Assembly (NCBI GenBank): GCA_036269075.1
Contig: DATASX010000030.1
Location: forward strand, 1-64,000
Length of the DNA: 64,000 bases
From: Sporichthyaceae bacterium
GTDB lineage: Bacteria; Actinomycetota; Actinomycetes; Sporichthyales; Sporichthyaceae
Reading direction: 5' to 3'
The notes under the pieces are model-generated. The model searched no databases. It was not told the origin of the DNA and saw nothing but the letters and a program-made list of their open reading frames with translations. The position numbers were made by a program, and so were the translations under genes. Shown here one piece after another: positions 9,608 through 20,592 of the stretch. Within the stretch, counting starts at the first letter, position 1. Each line of letters opens with the position of its first letter.

Positions 9608-9641
9608 CAGCGCCCGGGTGGAGGGGTCCACCCGGGCGCTG
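9608..9641 (-). terminator. perfect 14-bp hairpin terminator of the binding-protein gene
   Basis: CAGCGCCCGGGTGG (9608-9621) pairs perfectly with CCACCCGGGCGCTG (9628-9641) around a six-base loop. It lies 34 bp beyond the 'ghost' copy of the binding-protein stop at 9675, but about 233 bp beyond the current stop at 9875. The natural reading is that the terminator was originally next to the gene and was moved away by the 199-bp insert. It may also stop plus-strand transcripts. Confidence 0.75.
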
Positions 9642-9672
9642 CTTGGTTCAGATGTTCAGATCGTGCTTGGAA

Positions 9673-9889
9673 GGCTTACTTCCAGGTGTATCGCGCTTCG
9701 CGCTCAAACCTGTTCAGGCGCCTCGGGAGCGGACGCCGCTCGTTCCTCGCGGCGGTGGCTCGTCTCCCTTCGCCTCCGGTGCTCGAGAGGGCTCGCAAGC
9801 TCGCTCTCTCGGCACCTTCGGCTCCGGTCGACGCGCCGTCCGCTCGTTGGTGGGGCGGCGTCGTTCCGCTCGGCTTACTTCCAGGTATA
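9673..9889. repeat. duplicated gene tail flanking a 199-bp insertion-like segment
   Basis: GGCTTACTTCCAGGTGTA (9673-9690) recurs with one change at 9872-9889. Read on the minus strand each copy encodes Y-T-W-K-stop, the exact C-terminus of the adjacent binding protein. The 199-bp period includes about 181 bp of unrelated GC-rich DNA with no open gene. This has the form of an inserted element bounded by an approximately 18-bp direct duplication. No inverted terminal repeats are obvious. Confidence 0.7.
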
Positions 9890-11455
9890 GATGATGAACT
9901 GGTCGGGGTCCGGCGCGAAGCCGTTCGGGGAACCGTCGGGGTTCGAGACGGTGTTGGTGCTGGTGTACTTGTAGATGAACTCGCGGCCCTGGCCCATGTT
10001 GTGGTCCCAATTGTTGCCGGTGCGCTCGGACTGGACGTAGCTGAAGCGCTGGTCGAGGGACGCGTCCGACTTCCAGACGGTGCCGTTGTCCAGGGTCGCC
10101 ATCATGCGGTCACGGGTCAGGTTCGGACCGGTGGCCTTGGCAGCCTGCGCGAAGATGTTGATGCCCGCGTAGCCGGCCTGCACGATGTGGTGGTTCGTGC
10201 CCTTGTTGAAGCGGGCGTACTTGTTCATGGTGGCCATGAACTCCGGGCCCCACAGCTTGTAGGTGGTGTTGGTCCAGTAGCGACCAACCGGCCACTGGCC
10301 GAAGATCGAGCCCAGCACCTCAGCGGCGAGGTGGTTGCCCGAGATGCCCTTCGGCGGGTAGTAGCCCTGCTGGGCCGACTCGACCATGAACTTCGCCATC
10401 GTGGCCGGGTTGATCACGTAGTGGATGATGTGCTCCGGCGCCGCCGCGCGCATCGCCAGCACGTACGCGGACATCGAGGTCTCCGAGATGGAGACGTCGG
10501 CGCGCTTGACCAGCTTCGAGCCCGAGGCGTCCATGACCTTGGCGACCTCGTTGCAGGCCAGCTGCATCTCCGGGCTGGTCAGGCAGACCATGCCGTAGGT
10601 CTTGGGCTTGATGACGTTGGCGGCCCAGTGGGCGCCGGCCATGGCCTCGTGGATCATCGACATGTGGCTCGGGAACATGAACGGGTCCTGCCACTCGGTC
10701 TGGGAGTAGGCCCAGGCACCGACGTAGGGCAGGTGGTACTGCTTGAGGTCGTCGTGGATCGAGGCCGTGGCCCAGTCCACGCCGGTGACCAGTGCGAAGA
10801 CCTGGTCCTGACCGGCCAGCTTCTTGATGCAGGCCTTGGCACGGGCAACCTCGCCCGGGCCGTCGTCGCAGTCTGTCATCTCGAGACGACGGCCCAGGAT
10901 GCCGCCCCGGTCGTTGATGGCCTGCATGGCCGCGAGGTCGCCGTGGACCTGCGGGGTCACCAGCACGTTGCCCAGCGCCATGCCGTGCATGTTGATCGTG
11001 CCGAGCTTGATGGCGTCCTTGGTGACACCGATGTCGGTGGCGCCGTTCTTCTGGTCGTACACCTTCTGCTGATCGGCCGAGGTGTCGGCCTTGACGGTGT
11101 CCAGCGCGCCGGTGGCGGTGCCACCCGAAGCCGGGACGGCAGCGGGCTTGGCAGCGGTCGACTTGGTGGTGCTCTTCGTCGCGGTCGACTTGGTCGAAGC
11201 GGCGGTCTTGGTGCTGGTCTCGGCCTTGGCGGCCGGGGCCTTCTCGGTGGTGCTCGCGGCGGGAGCCGCAGCCTGGGCCGGGGCCGCAGCCGGGGCCGGG
11301 GCGGCCGCGGTGTCGGCAGCGGCGGCGGCCGGAGCGGCCGGAGCCTGCGCGACCGAGGAGGAGGTACCACTGTTGCTGCCACAGGCAGCAAGCACGAGCG
11401 CGGCAGAAGCCACCACGGGGGCGACCTTGACGACGCGGCTGTTCCAGCGTCTCAC
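9875..11455 (-). CDS. branched-chain amino-acid type ABC transporter substrate-binding lipoprotein
   Basis: 526 residues. GTG 11455 has AAGGAG eight bases upstream; the open frame before it is not coding. Lipoprotein signal with lipobox LAAC (Cys 25), then an Ala/Thr/Lys/Pro-rich linker to about residue 115. The rest is a type I periplasmic-binding fold: LGTINMHGMALGNV, NDRGGILGRRLEMTDCDDGP and LAGQDQVFALVTG are typical of the LivJ/Peripla_BP_6 group. It would be lipid-anchored outside the membrane and deliver a small ligand to an ABC importer. No permease or ATPase gene adjoins it; the only LivM-like permease is at 37.6 kb. Ligand unknown. The 3' end is duplicated downstream (9673-9690). Confidence 0.9.
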   Translation of the reverse strand: MRRWNSRVVKVAPVVASAALVLAACGSNSGTSSSVAQAPAAPAAAAADTAAAPAPAAAPAQAAAPAASTTEKAPAAKAETSTKTAASTKSTATKSTTKSTAAKPAAVPASGGTATGALDTVKADTSADQQKVYDQKNGATDIGVTKDAIKLGTINMHGMALGNVLVTPQVHGDLAAMQAINDRGGILGRRLEMTDCDDGPGEVARAKACIKKLAGQDQVFALVTGVDWATASIHDDLKQYHLPYVGAWAYSQTEWQDPFMFPSHMSMIHEAMAGAHWAANVIKPKTYGMVCLTSPEMQLACNEVAKVMDASGSKLVKRADVSISETSMSAYVLAMRAAAPEHIIHYVINPATMAKFMVESAQQGYYPPKGISGNHLAAEVLGSIFGQWPVGRYWTNTTYKLWGPEFMATMNKYARFNKGTNHHIVQAGYAGINIFAQAAKATGPNLTRDRMMATLDNGTVWKSDASLDQRFSYVQSERTGNNWDHNMGQGREFIYKYTSTNTVSNPDGSPNGFAPDPDQFIIYTWK

Positions 11456-12067
11456 CCAGTTACTCCTTAATTGGCCCGGGCGATCCAGCCCGGGGATTCC
11501 GATGTCCGAAGCGGTCGCGACCGGGCCGAGCCTCATCGGCTGGTCGCTGGTTCGGGGTTTCACCACAAATCCGGACAAGTGGTGCGCCGGACGTTGTGGG
11601 ATAAGAATGTCCTGAGAAAACGCTGAGGAGCAACTATGTGACAGGGGGTACACGCCCCCGATCGGGCGTGACTGATCGGTAGGGGAACCGCCGCAGTGCG
11701 GCCTACGAATCACATTTCTGCAGGTCAAGACCTTGTGTGGCGATGCCGTACACGGCTCGCGCCGTCGGGCCGGCGCTTTCGATCGACTCAGCAGAAGTCT
11801 GAGAAAAGAACCCGGACGGCCTCAGGTGTTGCTGCGGCGGGCGTGTCCGGGAGGTCCTTGAGGCCGACCGCGGCCCGGGGCGCGGGGCGAAGGGCGTGTC
11901 CGGATCGGGCGGTACTGCCACCAATGGTCGATGTTTTCCCCATAGCCCGTCGTGCCCTGCTACAACCCGGTTGCGGGGTTGTGCCGAATATGGGCCTGTT
12001 AGCAGTGGGGGACGCGGCGCCTGTCGGTGCGGTGCTCAACCTGGAGCAATGGAAATCGGAGGCGTCA
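11456..12067. other. 612-bp divergent intergenic region, no gene
   Basis: Carries the promoters of the binding lipoprotein (minus) and the sedolisin (plus). Short frames lack start signals. Two inverted repeats are visible: CACGCCC at 11651-11657 against GGGCGTG at 11664-11670, and ACAACCC against GGGTTGT near 11960-11982. The second lies about 90 bp before the protease start and could be an operator. I see no clear -35/-10 pair. Confidence 0.5.
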
Positions 12068-14545
12068 GTGCGGCGTAGAGCTCGTGTGCGGTCGCTGGGT
12101 TCGGTGCTCGCGGGGGCGGTCGCGATCGCAACCGCCGTTTTCGTGCTGCCGCCCGAATCCACGGTCCACGCCGCCCCGGCCCGGCGCACCACCGACGTGC
12201 TGCCCGCGAGCCTGCTGGCCAACCCGGTCGGCCCAGCCGCGAGCGACAAGCGGATGACGGTCTCGGTCGTCCTGTCCGACCCGAACGAGGCCGCGGAGCG
12301 CTCGTTCTCCAACAGCGTCGTCGACCCGAGATCGCCGCTGTACCACCGGTTCCTGACCCCGGCTCAGTACGCCGCCCGGTTCGCGCTGCCGGCAACGGTG
12401 CGCACGGCGACCGGGTCCTGGCTGCGCGGCGGCGGGCTCGACCTGGGCTACGTCTCGCCGCTGGGCGACCTGGTCACGGCCTCCGGTACGGTCTCGCAGA
12501 TCGACCACCTGTTCGGGGTCAGCCTGAACAGCTACCGGGTCGGCGGCGCGGAGTTCGTGGCCAATGACCTCGCCCCGCTGGTGCCCGGCGGGCTGCCGAT
12601 CGCCGGCGTCGTCGGTCTCAACGACCTGGCCCGTTTCGCGGCCGCCAAACCCAAGGTCGTGCATCCGGCGATCGGCACTTTCTCCGGCGTCATCGACGTG
12701 AAGTCGCTGTGGAAGACCTACGACGCCCCGGAGTCCGACACCGGCCAGGGCGTGAAGATGGGCGTCTTCATGGCCGGCAACACCGAGCCGGTCGTGGGCA
12801 GTCTGCGCTTGTTCGAGCAGCAGGAGGGCCTGCCGAAGGTCCCGGTCCGGGTCGTGCGTACGGAGCCCGGGCGTGACGACGAGTTCGGCACCAACGACGG
12901 CGGCGGCGAGTGGATGCTCGACTCCCAGGCCTCCACCGGCATGGCGCCGGGCGTCTCCGAGCTCGACCTGTACACGGCGAAGTCGCTGGCCGACGCCGAC
13001 CTGATCGGGATGGTCTCGTACTGGGCCAACGACCCGAACGGCCCGCAGATGATGAACGCCAGCTTCGGGGAGTGCGAGGAGTTCCCGTTCACCACCGAGC
13101 TGGGCAAGGGTGCGTTGGGGCTGGGCCTGTCCAACCAGTCCGAGGACTCGGTCGAGAAGTCGCTGATGCAGGCCTTCGGTGAGGGCCGCACGCTGTTCTC
13201 GTCCTCCGGTGACAACGGCAGTTCCTGCGTGATCGCCGCGCTGCCGGTGGTCGGCGGTGGCAACGGTTTGCTGAACCAGGTGGTGCCGGCCGCGGACTAC
13301 CCGGCCGGCAGCGGTTGGGCGACGGCGGTCGGCGGCACCGTGCTGACCCAGGGCAAGGACGGCTCGCGAGCCGACGAGCAGGCGTGGGCCTACGGCGGCG
13401 GCGGTTCGGCGCTGTTCATCCCGGAGCCGGAGTTCCAGAAGAGCGAGAAGAACGTCAACCACCCGTGCCTGCTGATGAAGCCGGACGGCACGGCACTGCC
13501 GCCGGGCACGATCTGCCGCGGCATCCCGGACATCGCCGCCCTGTCCGGCAACGGCAGCCAGGGGCTGAAGATCGTCAACTACAACGAGCCGGCGGCCGTC
13601 GGCGGCACCAGCCTGTCCAGCCCGCTGATGATGGGCATGTGGGCCCGGGTCGTCGCGGCCTCGGCCAAGCCGCTGGGCCCGGCCGCACCGGCGTTCTACA
13701 AGATGGAAGCGAGCAAACGGACCGCCGACATCCACGACATCACCGAGGGTGAGCAGGGCGGCAACGGCCTCAACTTCCCCGGCCCAGGTTGGGACTACAA
13801 CACCGGCTACGGCGTCCCCGACGTCGCCAAGCTGACCGCCGACTTGTCCGGCTCGACCACCCCGGTCCACAAGGCGCCGGCGGCCCACGTGGCCGACCTG
13901 CCCACCGGAAGCCTGGCCGGCAACCCCGACGGCTGCCTGCCGTTCGGCACCTCGCCGGCCGACAACGTCGACCCGACGACACTCGGGGAGAAGAACGACT
14001 CGCTGGACATCACCGATGCCGCGATGTCGCTGTCGCCGGACGACCAGTCGCTGCTGATCACCGTGCACGGCCCGCACCTGTCGCCGAAGTACGCGGTGGA
14101 GTACCAGGGCAGTTTCGTGAAGGTGGCCTGGCTATACGACGGGACCACCTACGAGGCCGCCGTGCAGAACGACGGCACGGGCAGCGCCGCCACCGTGTCA
14201 GCGCTGAAGGACGACCCGATGGCGCAGCCGGACAAGAAGGCCGCCAGCGCGACGTACACCGAGAACACGCTGGTCATCTCGATGCTGCTGTCCTCGATCG
14301 GCAACCCGAAGCCGGGCGACCGCCTGCGCTACCCGGTGGTCCAGACCGGTCAGGCGATCAGCGCCGCCGGTGTCCTGACCCTGCCGGAGACCGACGACGC
14401 GGCCGGGCCGGCGCGCGACTACACGGTCGGTCAGCAGTGCGCCCAGGCCTCGGCGGGAGCCCACCCGGCCGCGCCGAAGGCTCCGCACGGGGCGAAGGGC
14501 CCGAAGCTGCCCCACGCCCCCAAGGCCCCGCACCGCAAGCACTGA
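12068..14545 (+). CDS. secreted sedolisin (S53) serine-carboxyl peptidase with pro-kumamolisin activation domain
   Basis: 825 residues from GTG 12068, with GGAGG five bases upstream; the frame is open for 370 bp before this but without coding character. Signal segment (SVLAGAVAIATAVFVL), then a propeptide with PRSPLYHRFLTPAQYAARF typical of pro-kumamolisin (about 70-190). The catalytic domain has Glu281 and Asp285 in GEWMLDSQA, Asp382 in SSSGDNGS and the nucleophile Ser515 in GGTSLSSP, the full sedolisin set. A C-terminal beta region (about 600-780) and a Pro/His/Lys-rich tail follow. The enzyme should be an acid-active secreted endopeptidase that self-processes. It stands alone in its transcription unit. 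Confidence 0.92.
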   Translation: MRRRARVRSLGSVLAGAVAIATAVFVLPPESTVHAAPARRTTDVLPASLLANPVGPAASDKRMTVSVVLSDPNEAAERSFSNSVVDPRSPLYHRFLTPAQYAARFALPATVRTATGSWLRGGGLDLGYVSPLGDLVTASGTVSQIDHLFGVSLNSYRVGGAEFVANDLAPLVPGGLPIAGVVGLNDLARFAAAKPKVVHPAIGTFSGVIDVKSLWKTYDAPESDTGQGVKMGVFMAGNTEPVVGSLRLFEQQEGLPKVPVRVVRTEPGRDDEFGTNDGGGEWMLDSQASTGMAPGVSELDLYTAKSLADADLIGMVSYWANDPNGPQMMNASFGECEEFPFTTELGKGALGLGLSNQSEDSVEKSLMQAFGEGRTLFSSSGDNGSSCVIAALPVVGGGNGLLNQVVPAADYPAGSGWATAVGGTVLTQGKDGSRADEQAWAYGGGGSALFIPEPEFQKSEKNVNHPCLLMKPDGTALPPGTICRGIPDIAALSGNGSQGLKIVNYNEPAAVGGTSLSSPLMMGMWARVVAASAKPLGPAAPAFYKMEASKRTADIHDITEGEQGGNGLNFPGPGWDYNTGYGVPDVAKLTADLSGSTTPVHKAPAAHVADLPTGSLAGNPDGCLPFGTSPADNVDPTTLGEKNDSLDITDAAMSLSPDDQSLLITVHGPHLSPKYAVEYQGSFVKVAWLYDGTTYEAAVQNDGTGSAATVSALKDDPMAQPDKKAASATYTENTLVISMLLSSIGNPKPGDRLRYPVVQTGQAISAAGVLTLPETDDAAGPARDYTVGQQCAQASAGAHPAAPKAPHGAKGPKLPHAPKAPHRKH

Positions 14546-14952
14546 TCCGACCGGCACCGCCGCAGACCCCCGGCCGGCGCGCATCACGCGTAGCGGGCCG
14601 GGTAATCCCGGCGGGATGGATGTCAATCGGGGGCGGCCTCCTCGCCGCAACTCTGCTCAGCGGTCTGGTGGTGGGCCGGGACAGCGCGGTCGACCTCGGC
14701 TGGTTCGGTCGGACGTCGGGGGTGGCGCTGGCCGTCCTCGCCGCCGTGGGACTGTTCCTCGTGGCCTTGCGGTTGCTGACCAACCGTGCCGTGTCGTTGC
14801 GCGAAGTGCTGCCCGGCGCGTCGGCGAACGTGGTGCTCAAGCGCCACCGCTACCCGCGTGCGCTGTCACGCCGCAGACCACCGCGGTCAACCGGGATGTC
14901 GACCGCGATGAACGCTCCGCCGCGGCCGGTGCGTCGCGGTCGGCAAACCATC

Positions 14953-14967
14953 CTGACGGACCGTCAG
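14953..14967. repeat. CTGAC-N5-GTCAG palindrome, first of a close pair
   Basis: Spacer GGACC. In the degraded region after the YihY-like fragment; start to start it is 42 bp from the next copy, about four helical turns, so both face the same side of the helix. Confidence 0.7.
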
Positions 14968-14994
14968 ACCTGGATCGGCGGTGCGATGAGTCAT

Positions 14995-15009
14995 CTGACG
15001 TGGTGTCAG
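14995..15009. repeat. CTGAC-N5-GTCAG palindrome, second of a close pair
   Basis: Spacer GTGGT. Lies 93 bp before the mscS start codon, where it could also act in mscS control. Confidence 0.7.
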
Positions 15010-15101
15010 GTGAACTGTGTCTCGTGCGGGTTTGTGCCTCGCTGTGCGGGTAGCCGAGGTTCGATGCGAGCACTCACCGACCGTGCGGCGGCGGGGGCGG
15101 G

Positions 15102-15983
15102 ATGAACGGGATCAACGACCTGCTCGACTGGGCGCGCGACCAGGGCCTGCAGGCCCTGCTGATCGTCATCGGCGTCGTGCTGCTGTCCCGCGCCGTCGGC
15201 GCGGCGGGCCGCACGGTGACCTCGCGCATCGACCGGGCCTCGGTGTCCGCCGACGCCTACACCCGAACGGAGCAGGGCAAGCACCGGCACTCGGTGGCGC
15301 AGGTCCTGATCTGGCTGACCAATGTCCTGATCGTCAGCGTCGCCGCGGTCCGCGTGGTCGCGCTGTTCGGCTTCTCGATCACCGGCCTGGTCGCCCCCGC
15401 GGCGGTACTCGGTGTGGCGCTGGGCTTCGGTGCCCAGCGGATCGTCCAGGACCTGCTGGCCGGGTTCTTCATCATCGCCGAACGGCAGTACGGCTACGGC
15501 GACGTCGTGCGGGTCGCCGCGCTCGGCTCGGAGAGCGGGGTCACCGGCACCGTCGAGGACATCTCCCTGCGGATCACCCGGATGCGGTCCTCCGACGGGG
15601 AGGTCATCATCATCCCGAACGGCCAGATCGTGCAGGTGACCAACCTGTCGCGGGACTGGGCGCGGGCGACGATCGACATCCCGCTGCCGGCGAACATCGA
15701 CGTGGACGAGGCCGGTCGGGTGCTGCGGGCGGCCTGCTCGGACGCCTACCACGACACGACCCTGTCCCGGCTGCTGCTCGACGAACCGGTGGTCATGGGG
15801 ATCGAGAGTCTGACGGCCGATCAGATGAGCGTCCGGATCGTGGCCCGGACGTTGCCCGCCGCGAAGGGCGATGTCAGCCGGCAACTGCGGGCCCGCATCT
15901 TGATCGCGCTGCGGGCCGGCGACGGCATGGGCGCCACCCCGTCGCGAGCATCGGTCAAGGCGGGGGCCGGGCGCACCTCGTGA
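15102..15983 (+). CDS. MscS-family mechanosensitive ion channel
   Basis: 293 residues. Three hydrophobic helices (about 15-35, 68-90, 93-125); the third is the Gly/Ala-rich pore helix (VLGVALGFGAQRIVQDLLAGFFIIAE). This is followed by the beta domain with GDVVRV, GTVEDISLRITRMRSSDG and IIIPNGQI, all characteristic of MscS. The C-terminal alpha/beta domain is complete. The channel opens under membrane tension to release solutes after osmotic downshock. The downstream small membrane protein gene overlaps by GTGA. It sits at the edge of a cluster rich in trehalose and potassium-transport genes, which suits an osmotic role. Confidence 0.93.
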   Translation: MNGINDLLDWARDQGLQALLIVIGVVLLSRAVGAAGRTVTSRIDRASVSADAYTRTEQGKHRHSVAQVLIWLTNVLIVSVAAVRVVALFGFSITGLVAPAAVLGVALGFGAQRIVQDLLAGFFIIAERQYGYGDVVRVAALGSESGVTGTVEDISLRITRMRSSDGEVIIIPNGQIVQVTNLSRDWARATIDIPLPANIDVDEAGRVLRAACSDAYHDTTLSRLLLDEPVVMGIESLTADQMSVRIVARTLPAAKGDVSRQLRARILIALRAGDGMGATPSRASVKAGAGRTS

Positions 15984-16193
15984 GGCGGCCGCTACCCGGC
16001 GGACTGCAGCGAATACGCCTCTCGACGTTGGCGCTCGCGGCCGCCTTCGTCGGGCTGTTCACGTTGTGGGTGATGGTCCGGGCCCCCTCCGCCGGCCACT
16101 ACGACGGCTTCACCCCGCTCGGTGCCGCGGCCTCGGCCGCTCACCTGCACTTCCACCTGGCGCCCACGCCGAGTGCCACCCCGACTTCGCCGG

Positions 16194-18335
<2,142 letters not shown>

Positions 18336-18412
18336 CGCAAGCCTCCTGGGCTGGGGGACCGATCGCTACTTCCCGGTAGCGCTGCGGCCCAAACCTCCGG
18401 GCCAGGAGAAAC

Positions 18413-20188
18413 TCAGGGTTGGTGCGCGGACTCCAGTCGCTGCGCCGCGCTGACCAGGCCGAGGTGGCTGAAGGCCTGCGGGAAGTTCCCGATCAACCGC
18501 TCGGCTGCCACGTCGTACTCCTCGGCCAGCAGTCCGACGTCGTTTCGCAGCGCGAGCAGGCGTTCGAACAGTTCGCGGGCCTCGGCCACCCGGCCGATGC
18601 CGGCCAAGGCGTCGACCAGCCAGAACGAGCAGATCAGGAACGTGCCCTCGGAGCCGGGCAGGCCGTCGACGCCGCCGTCGGCGCTGGGGTCGTAGCGGCG
18701 CACGAACCCGCCCTCGGCCAACTCCCGCTGCACCGCTTCGACGGTGCCGACCACCCGGGGGTCGTCCCATGGCAGGAAGCCGATCCGGGGGAGCAGCAGC
18801 AGCGACGCGTCCAGCCCGGTGGAGCCGTAGAACTGCGTGAACGTGTTGCGCGCCGGGTCGAAGCCCCGGGTGCACACCTCGTCCTTGATCTGCGCGGCCA
18901 CGGCTCGCCAGCGCTCGACCGGGCCGTCCAGGCCGAATCGCTCGACCGCGGTGATCGCACGGTCCATCCCGGCCCAGGCCATCGCCTTGGAGTAGACGAA
19001 CGGCCGGGCGGTCCCGCGGACCTCCCACAGGCCGGCGTCCTCGCGCTGCCAGTTGCCCTCGAGGTACTCGAGGAGTTTCAGCTGCAGTGACCACGCGTCG
19101 GACTCGGCGGCCAGCTCGGCCTCCCGGGCCAGGTGCAGTCCGTCGAGCACCTCACCCCAGACGTCGAGCTGGAACTGCTCGTGGGCGGCGTTTCCGATCC
19201 GGACCGGCACCGACTTCTCGTAGCCGCGCAGCCAGTCCAGGCTGAACTCGGGGATGCGCCGGGTCCCGTCGATGCTGTAGAGGATCTGCAGGTCGGCGGG
19301 GTCGCCGGCGACCGCGCGCAGCAGCCACTCGCGCCAGGCCTTGGCCTCGGCGTGGAAGCCGGCCGAGATCAGCGTGGACAGGGTCAGCGACGCGTCGCGC
19401 AGCCAGCAGTACCGGTAGTCCCAGTTGCGTTCGCCACCGAGTTCCTCGGGCAGCGAGGTGGTCGGCGCGGCAACGATCGCGCCGGTCGGGTGGTACGTCA
19501 ACGCCTTCAATGTGATCAGCGAGCGGCGGACAGCCTCGTCGTAGCGACCCTTCGGCCCGCACTGCGCGATCCAGCTGCGCCAGAAGTGCTCGGTCTGCGT
19601 CAACGCCTGCTCGGCGTCGAGGCGCTTGGGTGCTGCATGGTGGGACTGACGGTGCGTCAGAACGAACGGGATCCGTTGTCCGGCCGAGATCTCGAACTCG
19701 GCGACGGTACTCATGCCCTCGCCCTGCATCTCGACGTCGGTACGCAGCCAGGTCGAGTCGGGCCCGGCGGTCGCCACCAGCGCGCCGTCCTTCTGCCGGA
19801 CCCACGGGACGATGCTGCCGTAGTCGAACCGCAGTTGCAGCGACATCCGCATGGGGACGCGGCCGGAGCGCCCCTCGACGATCCGCACCAGATCGGCCCC
19901 GTCGTCGCGGACCGGCATGAAGTCGATCAGCCGTACGGTCCCGTCCGGGGTCTCGAAATCCGTCTCCAGCACGAGGGTGTCGGGACGGTAGCGACGGCTG
20001 CTGCACTGCTCGACGTCGGCCGGGGCGATCCGCCAGTGACCGGCCTCGGGTTCGTCGAGCAACGCGGCGAAGCAGGCGCCCGAGTCGAATCGAGGTGCGC
20101 ACAACCAGTCGACGGATCCGCCCCGGGAGACCAACGCGGCGGTGTGCAGGTCGCCAAGTAGCGCGTAGTCCTCCAGCGGCGTGCTCAA
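18413..20188 (-). CDS. GH15-family glycoside hydrolase (glucoamylase- or trehalase-like)
   Basis: 591 residues from TTG 20188, with GGGAGG six bases upstream; an in-frame TTG at 20194 directly abuts the ribosome site and is less likely. N-terminal beta-sandwich (residues 1-210, LEDYALLGDLHTAALVS) and an (alpha/alpha)6 barrel beginning NWDYRYCWLRDASLTL. Candidate catalytic acid in IPEFSLDWLRGYEKS. No signal peptide, so cytoplasmic. Related actinobacterial GH15 enzymes include mycobacterial trehalase, while others act on oligoglucans; sequence alone does not decide. The setting with GlgX, TreYZ and TreS suits turnover of trehalose or glycogen. One palindrome copy lies within it at 19646-19660. 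Confidence 0.88.
   Translation of the reverse strand: MSTPLEDYALLGDLHTAALVSRGGSVDWLCAPRFDSGACFAALLDEPEAGHWRIAPADVEQCSSRRYRPDTLVLETDFETPDGTVRLIDFMPVRDDGADLVRIVEGRSGRVPMRMSLQLRFDYGSIVPWVRQKDGALVATAGPDSTWLRTDVEMQGEGMSTVAEFEISAGQRIPFVLTHRQSHHAAPKRLDAEQALTQTEHFWRSWIAQCGPKGRYDEAVRRSLITLKALTYHPTGAIVAAPTTSLPEELGGERNWDYRYCWLRDASLTLSTLISAGFHAEAKAWREWLLRAVAGDPADLQILYSIDGTRRIPEFSLDWLRGYEKSVPVRIGNAAHEQFQLDVWGEVLDGLHLAREAELAAESDAWSLQLKLLEYLEGNWQREDAGLWEVRGTARPFVYSKAMAWAGMDRAITAVERFGLDGPVERWRAVAAQIKDEVCTRGFDPARNTFTQFYGSTGLDASLLLLPRIGFLPWDDPRVVGTVEAVQRELAEGGFVRRYDPSADGGVDGLPGSEGTFLICSFWLVDALAGIGRVAEARELFERLLALRNDVGLLAEEYDVAAERLIGNFPQAFSHLGLVSAAQRLESAHQP
19646..19660. repeat. CTGAC-N5-GTCAG palindrome, copy inside the GH15 gene
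   Basis: Spacer GGTGC. On the coding strand it encodes L-T-H-R-Q, using the rarer Arg codon CGT. Confidence 0.7.
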
Positions 20189-20213
20189 GGCCAACCTCCC
20201 TGCGGGCAGGCGA

Positions 20214-20250
20214 CAGGCGGCGGCCGAGTGGGGGAGCCGGCCGCCGCCTG
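20214..20250 (-). terminator. 13-bp hairpin terminator between csbD and the GH15 gene
   Basis: CAGGCGGCGGCCG (20214-20226) pairs perfectly with CGGCCGCCGCCTG (20238-20250) around an 11-base loop. It lies 56 bp after the csbD stop on the minus strand and just before the GH15 ribosome site, so the two genes are probably separate units or the hairpin attenuates read-through. Confidence 0.7.
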
Positions 20251-20306
20251 CCTGGTCCTACGGGGACCGCGTGCCTACGGCACGGGTCTTCGCGCGTGGG
20301 ACGAAC

Positions 20307-20501
20307 TCAGTGCTTCATCCCGTCCTTCGCGTCTTCCATTGCGTCCTTGGCCTTGTCGCCGGCCTGCTTCAGATTCCCCTTGCTCTGGTCGGCCTGGCCT
20401 TCTGTCTGACGCTTGTCGTCGCCGGTGATCTCGCCGGCCTTCTCCTTGACCTTGCCGGCCATCTCCTCGGCCTTGTGCTTGGCGTCGTCGAAAACTCCCA
20501 T
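20307..20501 (-). CDS. CsbD-family general-stress protein
   Basis: 64 residues from ATG 20501 (GGGAGGG eight bases upstream; a GTG or other start at 20516 would add five residues before the ribosome site). The sequence is highly charged and helical: DDAKHKAEEMAGKVKEKAG, ITGDDKRQTEG, and QSKGNLKQAGDKAKDAME, the typical CsbD pattern. Family members are small, probably partly unfolded and are induced by general stress sigma factors in Bacillus (SigB) and others; the molecular role is unknown. A SigB/F-like promoter lies 56-80 bp upstream (20557-20581). Cytoplasmic. Confidence 0.88.
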   Translation of the reverse strand: MGVFDDAKHKAEEMAGKVKEKAGEITGDDKRQTEGQADQSKGNLKQAGDKAKDAMEDAKDGMKH

Positions 20502-20556
20502 GTTGCCCTCCCTCATCGGGTGGAGACCGACTCGTCGTCCGGCCTCTCTCCCCGGG

Positions 20557-20581
20557 CTACCCGGCCTGGGCGGACCGACAC
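20557..20581 (-). promoter_or_regulatory. candidate SigB/F-type promoter of csbD
   Basis: On the minus strand GTGT, 15 bases, then GGGTAG; the actinobacterial SigF/SigB consensus is GTTT-N14-16-GGGTAT. Two mismatches overall. Placed 56 bp before the csbD start codon. Confidence 0.4.
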
Positions 20582-20592
20582 ACCTCGCGGAC

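Larger units (their letters stand above)
14620..15105 (+). pseudogene. fragment resembling the C-terminal membrane part of a YihY/BrkB-family protein
   Basis: From ATG 14620 the frame reads two hydrophobic segments (GGLLAATLLSGLVVG and SGVALAVLAAVGLFLVALRL) followed by NRAVSLREVLPGASANVVLK. The last motif matches the 'R-x-VxWRDxLPGA' segment of YihY proteins, which normally have about 300 residues and six helices. After about 14855 the frame continues to 15105, ending in an ATGA overlap with mscS, but its content (Arg/Cys-rich) no longer looks like protein. I take it as a relic; a real 160-residue membrane protein remains possible. Two CTGAC-N5-GTCAG palindromes lie in the degraded part. Confidence 0.4.

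Noticed and set aside
9188-9874. Possible coding frame through the repeat region on either strand
   Set aside because: The frames are Arg/Pro/Ala-rich, differ between repeat copies and end at the insert; no start signal.
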